Shown here piece after piece: positions 8,595 through 18,040 of a stretch of DNA of 64,000 nt. The notes under the pieces were generated by a model. It did no database searches. It was not told the origin of the DNA and saw only the letters and a program-made list of their open reading frames with translations. This DNA is from Bacillota bacterium (GTDB lineage Bacteria > Bacillota > Clostridia > Christensenellales > SZUA-584): NCBI GenBank assembly GCA_023408075.1, contig JAEYKW010000025.1, positions 1 through 64,000 of the forward strand, read 5' to 3'. The translations under genes were made by a program, and so were the position numbers. Each line of letters starts with the position of its first letter. The stretch's first letter is position 1.

Positions 8595-9081
8595 CGCAGC
8601 ATTTTTTATACTTTTTGCCGCTGCCGCACGGGCACGGCTCGTTTCTTCCAATCTTGTCGGATACGGCTTGCCTATCAAGGCGCCATTTGTCTCTGATCTC
8701 GCGGCGACGCTGTTCGGTAAAAATATCATCCCATCCCAAAAGCGTGTAAAGCCACTTCGCCTTGCACTCATGCATGTTGTAATAAAGCTTCTCGAAATCG
8801 ACTTGAAGAGTAATGTCGGTTCCCTCTTTAAGCTTTTCAAGATCGTATTCCTTCACAAGGCTGGTATTAATACCGTCCATAAAGCCCGCAAAAACGACGG
8901 CAGACATGCCAAAATCTTCGGCAATTTCAGAAAGCTTGCCCGCAATAAAATCTTCTTTGCGCGCAAGAATCTTCTTATACCCTTGCGTTTCAATATCAAA
9001 ATACTCCTGCCAGAACGCCTCGTTCTCCTGCGGCGTCCGCTGGGTCTCGGCCATGCCCTGCCACTGACTGTATAAGCTCAT
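8581..9081 (-). CDS. SEC-C motif protein
   Basis: The 166-residue cytoplasmic protein ends in a SEC-C zinc-binding motif, N-E-P-C-P-C-G-S-G-K-K-Y-K-K-C-C, with the Cys pattern CxC...CC also found at the end of SecA. The N-terminal 140 residues are mostly helical and not recognised. It starts 11 bases after isocitrate dehydrogenase, behind GGGGAGAA, so it is the second gene of an icd operon. It is a complete gene, not a SecA fragment, because the upstream part does not resemble SecA. The role is unknown; SEC-C motifs often mediate binding to SecB, ribosomes or other partners. Confidence 0.85.
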   Translation of the reverse strand: MSLYSQWQGMAETQRTPQENEAFWQEYFDIETQGYKKILARKEDFIAGKLSEIAEDFGMSAVVFAGFMDGINTSLVKEYDLEKLKEGTDITLQVDFEKLYYNMHECKAKWLYTLLGWDDIFTEQRRREIRDKWRLDRQAVSDKIGRNEPCPCGSGKKYKKCCGAGE

Positions 9082-9092
9082 TCAATTCTCCC

Positions 9093-10304
9093 CTACATCA
9101 TTTGTTCAAGCGTCTGCTTGATCTGCTTGATAAACGCCTCGGTGCTGACCTTTTCCTTATGCTCGAGCTCGCTTAAAAGGTAGAGGTCTCCCGTCATCAC
9201 GCCCTGTTCGATGGTGGCGATGGATGCGGCTTCGAGCTTCTCCGCGAATGTGACAAGATCATCGTTGCCGTCAATCTCGCCGCGCTTTTTGAGCGCGCCT
9301 GTCCAGGCAAACAGCGTGGCCATGCAGTTGGTCGAGGTCTCTTTGCCTTCAAGATGCTTGTAGTAATGGCGCGTCACCGTGCCGTGGGCCGCTTCAAACT
9401 CGTAGAAGCCCTGCGGCGAAACAAGCACCGATGTCATCATGGCGAGGCTGCCGTATGCGGTCGCGACCATGTCGGACATCACGTCTCCGTCATAGTTCAT
9501 GCACGCCCATATAAAGCCGCCCTCACTGCGTATCACGCGCGCCACGGCGTCGTCTATCAACGTATAGAAATACTCAATTCCCGCTTTTTCAAACTGATCT
9601 TTATACACCGTTTCATAAACCTCGGCGAAAATATCCTTGAACCGGTGATGGTATTTTTTCGAAATCGTATCCTTAGTGGCAAACCAAAGGTCCTGCTTGA
9701 TATCGAGCGCATAGTTAAAGCAGCTCTTCGCAAAGCTCTCAATCGAGCTGGTCGTGTTGTACATGCCGCGCACCACGCCGCCCGCTTCATTAAACTCGGC
9801 GATCTGAAGCCTTTCCTCCGAACCGTCCGTGCGCGTAATCACCACCTCGGCTTTTCCGGGGCCGTCTACCACGCATTCCTGAGCGTTATAAATATCGCCG
9901 AAGGCATGTCTTGCAATGATGATGGGCTGATGCCACGTCTTCACTGACGGGGAAATCCCTTTCACAATGATGGGCGTTCTGAATACGGTTCCGTCCAGCA
10001 CCTCGCGGATGGTGCCGTTCGGGCTCTTCCACATTTTCTTCAGGTTGTATTCTTCAACACGCTGGGCGTTCGGCGTGATAGTGGCGCACTTGACGCCCAC
10101 GCCGTATTTCTTGATAGCCAGCGCCGACTCCATCGTGACGCGGTCTTCCGTCGCATCGCGCTCAATGAGCCCGAGATCGTAGTATTCGGTATTGAGCTCC
10201 ACAAACGGTTCGATCAGATAATCCTTGATCATTTTCCACATGATCCGCGTCATCTCATCGCCGTCAATTTCAACGAGCGGAACCGGCATTTTAATCTTTG
10301 TCAT
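9093..10304 (-). CDS. icd: NADP-dependent isocitrate dehydrogenase
   Basis: The enzyme oxidises isocitrate to 2-oxoglutarate and CO2, reducing NADP+. The 403 residues match the homodimeric eukaryote-like class rather than the E. coli class: MPVPLVEIDGDEMTRIMW at the N-terminus, SPNGTIR (94-100) for substrate binding, YDGDVMSDMVA for metal binding, and GTVTRHYY for NADP. AAGGAGC precedes the ATG. The product feeds glutamate synthesis and could be a substrate of the 2-oxoacid oxidoreductase encoded near 33 kb. The downstream SEC-C gene is probably co-transcribed. Confidence 0.97.
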   Translation of the reverse strand: MTKIKMPVPLVEIDGDEMTRIMWKMIKDYLIEPFVELNTEYYDLGLIERDATEDRVTMESALAIKKYGVGVKCATITPNAQRVEEYNLKKMWKSPNGTIREVLDGTVFRTPIIVKGISPSVKTWHQPIIIARHAFGDIYNAQECVVDGPGKAEVVITRTDGSEERLQIAEFNEAGGVVRGMYNTTSSIESFAKSCFNYALDIKQDLWFATKDTISKKYHHRFKDIFAEVYETVYKDQFEKAGIEYFYTLIDDAVARVIRSEGGFIWACMNYDGDVMSDMVATAYGSLAMMTSVLVSPQGFYEFEAAHGTVTRHYYKHLEGKETSTNCMATLFAWTGALKKRGEIDGNDDLVTFAEKLEAASIATIEQGVMTGDLYLLSELEHKEKVSTEAFIKQIKQTLEQMM

Positions 10305-10424
10305 TGAAAGCTCCTTCTATATAAAAACTTTAGTAAACACACACATGCATATCATTTTACTTGACGTTCAAAAAAAACTCAAGCAATTAACGCAATTATA
10401 CCATTTGCTCCGGCGCGCTAAACA

Positions 10425-10464
10425 ACACAAAAAGGAACGCTCATGCGCGAAACAAGAGCGCTCC
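10425..10464 (-). terminator. Terminator after gpmI
   Basis: A 9-bp stem with one mismatch (10434-10442 with 10456-10464) is followed on the minus strand by TTTTTGTGTTG, just past the gpmI stop codon. Confidence 0.75.
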
Positions 10465-10476
10465 CGATCTTACGCG

Positions 10477-12012
10477 CTATTTTTCAATAAGCGATGCGCC
10501 CGTCATTTCGGACGGTTTTGCAAGCCCCATCATATCGAGCAGCGTCGGCGCAAGATCCGCGAGACGCCCGCCGGATTTGAGCTGCGCGTCTTTAAACCGC
10601 TCACCCACCAAAATCAGCGGAACGGGGTTTGTGGTATGCGCGGTAAACGGCCCGCCGTTCTCATCAAACATCTTCTCCGAGTTGCCGTGATCGGCCGTTA
10701 TCAGCACTTCTCCGCCCATTTTCAGTATGGCCCCGACAACCTGCGAGGCGCACGCGTCCACGGCTGTGACAGCCTTGACAGCGGCCTCAAGCACGCCGGT
10801 ATGCCCCACCATATCAGGATTCGCAAAGTTAAGTATCATCACGTCGTACTCGCCCGACTCAATATGCTTCACGGCTTCGTCCGCCACTTCATACGCGCTC
10901 ATCTCCGGCTTCAAATCGTAAGTCGCCACCTTGGGAGACGGTATCAGGAACCGGTCCTCTCCCTCATTCGGCTTTTCCACGCCGCCGTTGAAGAAGAACG
11001 TCACATGTGCGTATTTTTCCGTCTCCGCGATGCGAAACTGGCGTTTGCCGTTTTTCGCGAGATATTCGCCGAACGTGTTTTCCAGCGACTGCGGCTTGTA
11101 TGCCACAGACACGTTTTCAAACGTCTTGTCATACTGGGTCATGCAGACGTAGCGGACATCGAAATACGCTCTCTCAAAGCCGTTAAAGTCTTTGTCAATA
11201 AACGTCCGCGTAATCTCGCGCGCTCTGTCCGGGCGGAAATTGAAGAATATGATGGAATCCCCGGCGCCGATTGTCGCCACAGGCTTTGAGCCGTCCATGA
11301 TGACCGTGGGCTTTACGAACTCGTCCGTTTCGCCTTTGTCATAGCTCTGCCGCATCGCCTGAACGGCAGACGCCGCATGCAGGCCTTCACCGTTTACCAT
11401 CGCGGTATACGCCTTTTGTACACGTTCAAAGCGGTTATCACGGTCCATCGCGTAATAGCGGCCCATCACCGTCGCGATCTGCCCGATGCCGATCTCTTTG
11501 ATTTTTGCTTCGAGCTCTTCAATAAAGCCAAGCCCGCTGTCCGGCGGCACATCGCGCCCGTCCATAAAGCAGTGGATATACACATTGTCAAGGCCGCGCT
11601 GTTTGGCCATCTTTAAAAGCGCATAGAGATGCCCGTTGTGGCTGTGCACGCCGCCATCCGAAACAAGGCCGTACGTATGCAGCTTCGTTCCGTTTTTCTT
11701 CGCGCTTTCCATCGCATCGATGAGTTCTTGTTTCTCAAAGAAACCGCCGTCATCGATATCCTTGGTGATGCGCGTGAGCTCCTGATAAACGATGCGCCCC
11801 GCGCCGATGTTTAAATGCCCGACCTCGGAATTGCCCATCTGCCCCTGCGGCAGCCCCACATCCATGCCGGAAGCGCCCACCAGCGTATGCGGGTATTCCT
11901 TTTTCAATCCCAATATAAACGGAATGCCTGCGGTTCTTATGGCGTTGCCATAACTTGACTCGCTGAAGCCGAATCCGTCCAATATCATCAATGCCGTCAG
12001 TTTTTTGCTCAT
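10477..12012 (-). CDS. gpmI: 2,3-bisphosphoglycerate-independent phosphoglycerate mutase
   Basis: The enzyme interconverts 3- and 2-phosphoglycerate in glycolysis, using two Mn2+ ions and a phosphoserine intermediate. The 511 residues are full length. LDGFG near residue 11 carries the first metal-binding Asp, GNSEVGHLNIGAGR contains the catalytic Ser62, HCFMDGRDVPP and GRYYAMDRDNRF are substrate motifs, and ITADHGNSEKM binds metal near the C-terminus. It starts 11 bases after tpiA, so the two are co-transcribed. The ribosome site is weak (AGAGAGAC), suggesting translational coupling to tpiA. Confidence 0.98.
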   Translation of the reverse strand: MSKKLTALMILDGFGFSESSYGNAIRTAGIPFILGLKKEYPHTLVGASGMDVGLPQGQMGNSEVGHLNIGAGRIVYQELTRITKDIDDGGFFEKQELIDAMESAKKNGTKLHTYGLVSDGGVHSHNGHLYALLKMAKQRGLDNVYIHCFMDGRDVPPDSGLGFIEELEAKIKEIGIGQIATVMGRYYAMDRDNRFERVQKAYTAMVNGEGLHAASAVQAMRQSYDKGETDEFVKPTVIMDGSKPVATIGAGDSIIFFNFRPDRAREITRTFIDKDFNGFERAYFDVRYVCMTQYDKTFENVSVAYKPQSLENTFGEYLAKNGKRQFRIAETEKYAHVTFFFNGGVEKPNEGEDRFLIPSPKVATYDLKPEMSAYEVADEAVKHIESGEYDVMILNFANPDMVGHTGVLEAAVKAVTAVDACASQVVGAILKMGGEVLITADHGNSEKMFDENGGPFTAHTTNPVPLILVGERFKDAQLKSGGRLADLAPTLLDMMGLAKPSEMTGASLIEK

Positions 12013-12023
12013 AATAGTCTCTC

Positions 12024-12773
12024 TTAAAATTTAACGATGCCGGCAAAATCCTCAGCCTTCAGTGCCGCGCCGCCGATCAGCCCACCGTCAATTTCGGGTT
12101 TCGCCATCAGCTCGGACGCGTTGGAAGGCTTCATGCTGCCGCCGTACTGTATGCGCACGCTCTGTGCGCAAGCGTCGCCGAACACATCTTTGACTGCGCC
12201 CCGGATGGCGCCGATTGTTTCGTTGGCGTCTTCAGCCGTCGCGGTTTTGCCGGTGCCGATGGCCCAGATGGGTTCGTATGCGATCACAACGCTTGCGGCC
12301 TGATCGGCACTGAGCCCGAGTAGCGCGAGCTTCGTCTGCTTGCACACGGTTTCGGATGTGATGCCGGCTTCTCTTTCGTCGAGCGTTTCACCCACGCATA
12401 CGATCGGAACAAGGCCCGCTTCGAGCGCCACTTTCGTTTTCTTGTTGACGCCTTCGTCTGTCTCACCGAAGTACTGGCGTCTCTCGGAGTGGCCGAGAAT
12501 CACATATTTCACGCCGAAAGCGAGCAGCATATCCGCCGAGATTTCTCCCGTGTACGCGCCGCTTTTTTCAAAGTGCATATTCTGTGCGCCGAGCTTGATG
12601 TTCGAGCCCGCAAGCGCCTGCGCAGCCGTCGACAGATTTACAAATGTCGGGCAGACAACGATATCCACGCTGTCCACATCGCTGACCAGCGGCTTCAGCC
12701 CTTCAATCAGCGCCGTTGTTTCCTCGGCTGTCTTGTTCATCTTCCAGTTCCCGGCAATTATCGGTTTTCTCAT
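12024..12773 (-). CDS. tpiA: Triosephosphate isomerase
   Basis: The enzyme interconverts dihydroxyacetone phosphate and glyceraldehyde 3-phosphate. The 249-residue TIM barrel shows AGNWKMN (Asn and Lys of the active site), GHSERR with the catalytic His, AYEPIWAIGTG with the catalytic Glu, and the phosphate-binding YGGSMKP and GGLIGGAAL loops. The site GGGAGG is well placed. It lies in line behind pgk but is separated from it by a terminator, so expression may be partly independent. It leads the tpiA-gpmI pair. Confidence 0.98.
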   Translation of the reverse strand: MRKPIIAGNWKMNKTAEETTALIEGLKPLVSDVDSVDIVVCPTFVNLSTAAQALAGSNIKLGAQNMHFEKSGAYTGEISADMLLAFGVKYVILGHSERRQYFGETDEGVNKKTKVALEAGLVPIVCVGETLDEREAGITSETVCKQTKLALLGLSADQAASVVIAYEPIWAIGTGKTATAEDANETIGAIRGAVKDVFGDACAQSVRIQYGGSMKPSNASELMAKPEIDGGLIGGAALKAEDFAGIVKF

Positions 12774-12805
12774 GTCTTTATCCTCCCAGTAATTTTATTA
12801 ATTCT

Positions 12806-12839
12806 TTAAAAAAGGGTTACCCCAAAGAGAGTAACCCTT
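12806..12839 (-). terminator. Terminator between pgk and tpiA
   Basis: A perfect 9-bp stem, AAGGGTTAC with its complement (12812-12820 with 12831-12839), and a 10-base loop are followed by TTTTTT on the minus strand. It would limit read-through from pgk into tpiA-gpmI. Confidence 0.85.
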
Positions 12840-12862
12840 CATTATGACTTGTTTATACTCTC

Positions 12863-14047
12863 TTATTTATCCAGAAGCGCCGCCACACCCGGCAGTTCCT
12901 TGCCTTCGAGGAACTCGAGGCTTGCGCCGCCGCCGGTGGAGATATGCGTCATTGCGTCCGCATAGCCAAAAATCTTGACCGCAGCCGCGCTGTCGCCGCC
13001 GCCGATGATGGTGACCGCTTCGGATTCCGCCATGGCTTTGGCCACGGCTTTTGTGCCCTCCGCAAACGCTTCCATTTCAAACACGCCCATCGGCCCGTTC
13101 CACACCACAGTTTTTGCGGTACGGATCTTGTCGGCATACAGCATGCGTGTTGCCGGCCCGATATCAAGGCCCATCCAGCCTGCCGACATGTGGTCAACGG
13201 GAACCACCTGTGTTTTTGCGTTGGCATCAAACTTATCGGCTTCAATCGCATCCACAGGCAGGAACATATCCACGCCTTTTTCTTCCGCTTTCTTAAGCAG
13301 GTTCAGCGAAAGCTCGAGGCTCTCCTCGTCCACCAGAGAATCGCCCACTTCAAGTCCCTTCGCCTTGAGGAATGTATAGGCCATACCGCCGCCGATGATA
13401 ATCGCGTCAACCTTGCTGATCAGATTATCAATGACGCCGATCTTATCCGCGACTTTCGCGCCGCCCAGTATCGCCACAAACGGCCGAACCGGCTTATCGA
13501 GCGCATTGCCGAGGAAATCCAGCTCTTTGCCGATCAAAAAGCCTGCGACAGCGGGAATATACGCCGCCACGCCGGCGGTGGATGCATGCGCTCTGTGGCA
13601 TGTGCCGAAAGCATCGCTCACAAAAATATCAGCATACGAGGCAAGCTGCTTTGCAAACTCGGGGTCATTTTTCGTTTCTTCCTTATGGAACCGGACGTTT
13701 TCCAGAAGAACGACTTCGCCTTCCTGAAGGTTTTCGACAGCCGCTTTGGCTTCCGGCCCGATCACGTCGGCTGCAAATACGATTTTGCGTCCCAGCAGCT
13801 TTTCGAGGCGAACTGCGACGGGCGCGAGCGAAAATTCCGGTTTGAATTCGCCCTTGGGCCGTCCCAAATGAGAGCAAAGAATCACTTTTGCGTTTTCGCT
13901 GATCAGGTACTCGATCGTGGGCAGTGCCGCCACGATTCTTGTATCGTCTGTCACTTCCATTTTTTCATTGAGGGGCACATTGAAGTCCACTCTGACAAGC
14001 ACTCTTTTCCCACGGACATCAATGTCTCTGACTGTTTTTTTGTTCAT
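12863..14047 (-). CDS. pgk: Phosphoglycerate kinase
   Basis: The enzyme makes ATP by transferring phosphate from 1,3-bisphosphoglycerate to ADP. The 394 residues are of usual length. RVDFNVPL near the N-terminus, substrate motif CSHLGRPKG, VSDAFGTCHRAHAS, and C-terminal WNGPMGVFE and GGGDSAAA nucleotide-binding motifs are all present. The ATG at 14047 was chosen because AGGAG lies 7 bases upstream and the protein begins MNKKTVRDIDV. An in-frame extension to 14083 is not supported. It lies upstream of tpiA and gpmI in the same direction, and no gapdh gene is in the window. Confidence 0.98.
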   Translation of the reverse strand: MNKKTVRDIDVRGKRVLVRVDFNVPLNEKMEVTDDTRIVAALPTIEYLISENAKVILCSHLGRPKGEFKPEFSLAPVAVRLEKLLGRKIVFAADVIGPEAKAAVENLQEGEVVLLENVRFHKEETKNDPEFAKQLASYADIFVSDAFGTCHRAHASTAGVAAYIPAVAGFLIGKELDFLGNALDKPVRPFVAILGGAKVADKIGVIDNLISKVDAIIIGGGMAYTFLKAKGLEVGDSLVDEESLELSLNLLKKAEEKGVDMFLPVDAIEADKFDANAKTQVVPVDHMSAGWMGLDIGPATRMLYADKIRTAKTVVWNGPMGVFEMEAFAEGTKAVAKAMAESEAVTIIGGGDSAAAVKIFGYADAMTHISTGGGASLEFLEGKELPGVAALLDK

Positions 14048-14190
14048 ATACGGCTCCTTTATTGCAAATATGCTGATACTCAAAGAGTATAATTATCTCG
14101 GATAATTTTATTCGAAAAGATTTCAAAAAGCAAGAAAAAGTTATCTTTTTCACAAAGCTATTCGGAATGTGTTGCAGTTAAAAATATGTA

Positions 14191-14655
14191 TTATAACATG
14201 TCAGGAAAACCCCACTGGCGAAGCGTTTCGTAGACCACAATGCTGACGGAGTTGGAAAGATTGAGAGAGCGAAGGCCTTCCTTCATCGGAATACGGATGC
14301 TCTGCTGAGGATTCGAAAATATCAAAGGCTCGGGCAGCCCCTTCGTCTCCTTGCCGAACAGCAAATAGCAGCCGTCCTCGTAATTCACCTCATGATAGCT
14401 GCGTTTGGCCTTTGTCGAGCAATAATAGTATATACCGCCGGTTGTCGCGTCAAAAAAATCGTCAAGGCTTTTATGCACGATCACGTTCAGATGCGGCCAG
14501 TAATCAAGACCCGCACGCTTGAGCTGCTTGTCGTCAATGCAAAAGCCGAGCGGCTCCACGAGATGCAGCTGCGCGCCCGTCACCGCGCATGTCCGCGCGA
14601 TATTTCCGGTGTTCGCAGGAATTTCGGGTTCAACCAGTACGATATTTAAACGCAT
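14191..14655 (-). CDS. trmL: tRNA (cytidine/uridine-34 2'-O)-methyltransferase
   Basis: This SPOUT-family enzyme methylates the ribose of the wobble base in tRNA-Leu isoacceptors. The 154-residue protein shows the trefoil-knot motifs: EPEIPANTGNIART near the N-terminus, LLFGKETKGLP, and IRIPMKEGLRSLNLSNS with VYETLRQWGF at the end. The ATG at 14655 was chosen for the AGGAGC site; an upstream in-frame start at 14715 has none. It lies divergent from the flippase gene. A tRNA-Leu gene lies about 6 kb away, without an evident operon link. Confidence 0.95.
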   Translation of the reverse strand: MRLNIVLVEPEIPANTGNIARTCAVTGAQLHLVEPLGFCIDDKQLKRAGLDYWPHLNVIVHKSLDDFFDATTGGIYYYCSTKAKRSYHEVNYEDGCYLLFGKETKGLPEPLIFSNPQQSIRIPMKEGLRSLNLSNSVSIVVYETLRQWGFPDML

Positions 14656-14856
14656 AATAAGCTCCTGCCGATAATAATACCGTCCTATTATACATAATGT
14701 CTGAGTGTGAGGCAATTATCAGTACCGTTTTTAAAAGCGGGTACGGCAGGCTGTCGATAAAACTTAAAATGCCTCCGATCCACCCTTGTCGGGCTGTCAG
14801 AGGGGACTACGATAATAGAGTTTTTTGACGCTCTGCCGATTAAAAACAGGTGTATA

Positions 14857-14885
14857 TTGGCAATAACTTTATTTTATAATATAAT
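14857..14885 (+). promoter_or_regulatory. Promoter of the flippase-mazG-hup unit
   Basis: TTGGCA (14857-14862) and TATAAT (14880-14885) are separated by 17 bases, about 50 bases before the start codon. This is a strong housekeeping-type match. Confidence 0.7.
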
Positions 14886-14934
14886 GCTTAAATCTTCTAA
14901 GACCAACCAAATTTAATGATCGAACGGAGATGCC

Positions 14935-16563
14935 ATGTCGGACGGACAGAAAAGTTTTGTAAAAGGCGCGGCGATACTCGGAGCCGCCGGATTGATTGTC
15001 AAATTCATCGGTGCCATATTCCGCATACCGCTGACCAATATTATCGGCGCGGACGGCATGGCGAACTATCAGGTGGCCTACCCGATATACGCGGCGCTCG
15101 TCGTGATATCCACGGCAGGCTTGCCTGCCGCCATCTCCAAGCTTGTTTCCGAACGCGTCACGCTCGGCGATTACCGCGGCGCGCACCATGTTTTTCAAAC
15201 CGCGATTAAGTTGCTGCTCGTTATCGGCGTATTATCCACAGTGCTTATGTACGCGCTGTCCGGTGCGCTCGCAAACGCCGCGCAAATCCCTTCCGCCAGG
15301 CTGTCTCTCATTATGATTGCGCCGTCGCTTTTCTTCGTCTCCATACTCTCGGCGTACAGGGGCTATTTTCAGGGGCTGCAAATGATGTCGCCCACGGCGG
15401 CCACACAGCTCATCGAGCAGGCGGTCAAGCTCGGAGCGGGGCTTTATTTTGCCTGGCTGTGGTTCCCGAGAGGCGAGCAGTTCGGTGCCGCAGGCGCGCT
15501 GCTCGGCGTCACCATTTCCGAGGTCTGTGCCCTCGTTGTCATCATTATTCTGTACTATCGAAAAAAGACAAGGTTTCAGCTGGATCGAAGCCCGGCAAAG
15601 AGCTTCGCTGTCATTTCGGGGCGTTCGACAATGCGAGACTTGCTTTATACGGCTGTCCCTGTCACGATCGGCGCCTGCCTGATGCCCATCGTCAATTTTC
15701 TCGATACGCTCATCGTCACCAATACGATGGCCGGTATCGATTATTCCGCGTTCAACCCGCTCTCACCCAAAACGAGCTTCGGCGTGCTGACCGGCTCGGT
15801 CAACCCGCTGATCAACATGCCTGCCGTGCTGTCGCTTGCGCTCTGCATGAGCCTCGTGCCCGCCATTTCGGAAGCGCGGGCCAGAAAGAGCCCGGCACTC
15901 GTGAGTGCCCGCTCGGCGATGGGCTTTAAGCTCTCCATATTGATCGGTCTCCCGTGTGCGGTCGGCATGTTTATATTGGCCGGGCCCATCATATCGCTGC
16001 TGTATTCCACCGGCCTCGAGCCCGATGAACTGGCCGTCAGTGCGCAGCTGCTGCAGACGCTCGCCGTGGGCGTGCTGTTTTTAACGCTGCTGCAATCGAT
16101 GACGGGCGTGTTGCAGGGCGCCGGGCATCCCGGCATCCCTCTTTTCAGCCTCGCTCTTGGCGCAATTGTAAAAATTGTTATCAGCATCTTGCTGATACGC
16201 GTTCCTTCGATTAATATTAACGGAGCGGCAATCGGCACGGCGGCCTGTTACGCCATTGCCGCACTGCTGAACGTGGGTTTTGTCATAAAGCATGCGCGCC
16301 CGTCTATCCAACCGGTTTCCGGAATACTGATGCCGGTTTTGTCCACCGCTGTGATGGGCTGTGCGGTTGCCTTTATGTATAAAGCGGTTTTGCCTGCCTT
16401 GGACAGCGCCAAAGCCGCGCTGATCTGTATCGCCGCCGCCGTGATCATCTATGTGGTCATGCTGTTTATAACAAGATCGGTGAGGAAAGAGGATATGGAA
16501 TACATACCCGGCGGCGGGCGCATCACACGTTTGATGAACAGACTGGGGTTCTGGGAGGATTGA
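14935..16563 (+). CDS. MOP-superfamily lipid/polysaccharide flippase (SpoVB/YabM-like)
   Basis: This multi-pass membrane protein (542 residues, about 14 hydrophobic segments) belongs to the SpoVB/MurJ-like branch that exports lipid-linked sugars across the membrane. The N-terminus, FVKGAAILGAAGLIVKFIGA, and the following IFRIPLTNIIGADGMANYQ block are hallmarks. In Bacillus a homologous gene, yabM, lies directly upstream of mazG, and here mazG starts one base after the stop, so the conserved order is kept. That position and the sporulation genes elsewhere in the window suggest a cell-wall or cortex precursor role, but the substrate is not shown. Confidence 0.88.
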   Translation: MSDGQKSFVKGAAILGAAGLIVKFIGAIFRIPLTNIIGADGMANYQVAYPIYAALVVISTAGLPAAISKLVSERVTLGDYRGAHHVFQTAIKLLLVIGVLSTVLMYALSGALANAAQIPSARLSLIMIAPSLFFVSILSAYRGYFQGLQMMSPTAATQLIEQAVKLGAGLYFAWLWFPRGEQFGAAGALLGVTISEVCALVVIIILYYRKKTRFQLDRSPAKSFAVISGRSTMRDLLYTAVPVTIGACLMPIVNFLDTLIVTNTMAGIDYSAFNPLSPKTSFGVLTGSVNPLINMPAVLSLALCMSLVPAISEARARKSPALVSARSAMGFKLSILIGLPCAVGMFILAGPIISLLYSTGLEPDELAVSAQLLQTLAVGVLFLTLLQSMTGVLQGAGHPGIPLFSLALGAIVKIVISILLIRVPSININGAAIGTAACYAIAALLNVGFVIKHARPSIQPVSGILMPVLSTAVMGCAVAFMYKAVLPALDSAKAALICIAAAVIIYVVMLFITRSVRKEDMEYIPGGGRITRLMNRLGFWED

Positions 16564-16564
16564 C

Positions 16565-17980
16565 ATGCATTTAACAATAGCGGGCATGAACGCGAACGGC
16601 GATATCCACGAGGATGTGCTGGCAGCCGCGCGCCGGGCAAGCCGTGTTATATTACAGACCAAAATTGGACATACTCTCGAAAATACAGCAATTGCGTATG
16701 AATCACTCGACGGTTTGTATGAAACCGCAAGCGATTTTGATGAGCTTTCGGGCCTTGCCTGCGAAAAGCTGCTCAGCGGTGATACGCTGTTCATCGTGCT
16801 TGGCGATATATGCCGCAATACCATTGCGGCGGCTGCCGTGAAACGCGCCAGAGAAGCGGGCGGAACTGTCAGCGTGATTCCGGACGGAGCCCCTGCGCTG
16901 TGCGCGGCTTTTGCGGCAGGTGCTGCGGACGGCACCAACGGCGTTCTGTCGATGAGCGCATCATCATTCACACAGGTTTGGGACACGAGTGCCGTCGTTG
17001 TGATTGATGAAATCGATACGCGGCTTAAGGCATCGGAGATCAAATTGCAGCTGTCTCGGGTTTACGATGATGAGCACAAGGTGTTTCTTACGGATATAAG
17101 AAGCCTTAAAGGGAAAATAATTCCACTTTGCATGCTTGACGCGGAGCCTTCATACGGTTATTATACTAGCGTGGTAGTACTTTCCTGCCCTTTGGAATTG
17201 AGGAAACGCTTCACATTTGCCGATCTTGTGGCTGTTATGGAGCGGCTGCGTTCGCGCAACGGTTGCCCCTGGGACAAAGAGCAGACGCATGAGAGCCTCA
17301 AGCGTTATCTCGTGGAAGAAAGCTACGAGGTGCTGGAGGCCATTGATCACAAAGATATGGACGCTTTGTATGATGAACTCGGCGATGTGCTGCTGCAGGT
17401 GGTGTTCCACGCACGGATTGCGCAGCAGCAGGGCGAATTCGATATATCCGATGTGACGACAGCCATTTGTTCAAAAATGATTTCGCGCCACACACATATT
17501 TTCGGAAACGCTGTTGCAAACTCGCCCGATGAGGTTATAAATAACTGGGAAAAGATAAAAAAGGGCGAAAAAGGCCAGCAGACACAGACCGAAGTGCTGC
17601 AGGGCGTGCCAAAAAGCATGCCCGCTCTGATGAGAAGCGGCAAGGTGCAGCACAAAGCCGCCCATGTCGGATTTGATTTCACCGACGTCTCTCAGGCGTT
17701 CGACAAGCTGTTTGAGGAAATCGAAGAAGTCCGGCAGAGCAGCGAAGGCAGCGCACGTGCAGAGGAATGCGGCGATCTGCTCTTCTCCGCCGTGAACGTG
17801 GTGCGGCTGCTCGGCGTAGAGCCGGAGACGGCGCTCCAGAAAGCGACTGACAAATTCATTGCACGCTTTGCGGTCGTGGAAAAAATCGCAGTTGAAGAAA
17901 ATGTGGACATGCTCAGCTGCGGCATTCAAAAGCTCGATGAGCTTTGGGACAAAGCTAAACTGCAGATTGGCGGGAATTGA
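16565..17980 (+). CDS. mazG: Methylase-MazG fusion, nucleoside triphosphate pyrophosphohydrolase
   Basis: The 471-residue protein joins an N-terminal tetrapyrrole-methylase-like domain (about 1-210) to a C-terminal MazG domain, as in Bacillus YabN. MazG hydrolyses NTPs, including damaged ones, to NMP and pyrophosphate. In the MazG part, NGCPWDKEQTHESLKRY, the E-E-S-Y-E-V-L-E and D-E-L-G-D-V-L-L-Q metal-binding helices, and a second EEIEEV...EECGDLLF repeat are visible. The methylase part lacks a clear GxGxG SAM loop and is degenerate at its start. It follows the flippase by one base and precedes HU, a conserved order in Firmicutes. Confidence 0.93.
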   Translation: MHLTIAGMNANGDIHEDVLAAARRASRVILQTKIGHTLENTAIAYESLDGLYETASDFDELSGLACEKLLSGDTLFIVLGDICRNTIAAAAVKRAREAGGTVSVIPDGAPALCAAFAAGAADGTNGVLSMSASSFTQVWDTSAVVVIDEIDTRLKASEIKLQLSRVYDDEHKVFLTDIRSLKGKIIPLCMLDAEPSYGYYTSVVVLSCPLELRKRFTFADLVAVMERLRSRNGCPWDKEQTHESLKRYLVEESYEVLEAIDHKDMDALYDELGDVLLQVVFHARIAQQQGEFDISDVTTAICSKMISRHTHIFGNAVANSPDEVINNWEKIKKGEKGQQTQTEVLQGVPKSMPALMRSGKVQHKAAHVGFDFTDVSQAFDKLFEEIEEVRQSSEGSARAEECGDLLFSAVNVVRLLGVEPETALQKATDKFIARFAVVEKIAVEENVDMLSCGIQKLDELWDKAKLQIGGN

Positions 17981-18040
17981 TTCTCATCAATCTGAAAGGG
18001 ACAAATAAACCTTAAATTAATTTACCAGGAGGATTAAGAA

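Noticed and set aside
8581..9081. SEC-C protein as a broken secA copy
   Set aside because: Only the last 20 residues resemble SecA; the rest is unrelated and the gene is intact.
12944..14092. Long plus-strand frame (382 codons) opposite pgk
   Set aside because: It is the shadow of a certain pgk gene, with composition rich in His, Cys and Arg and no family match.
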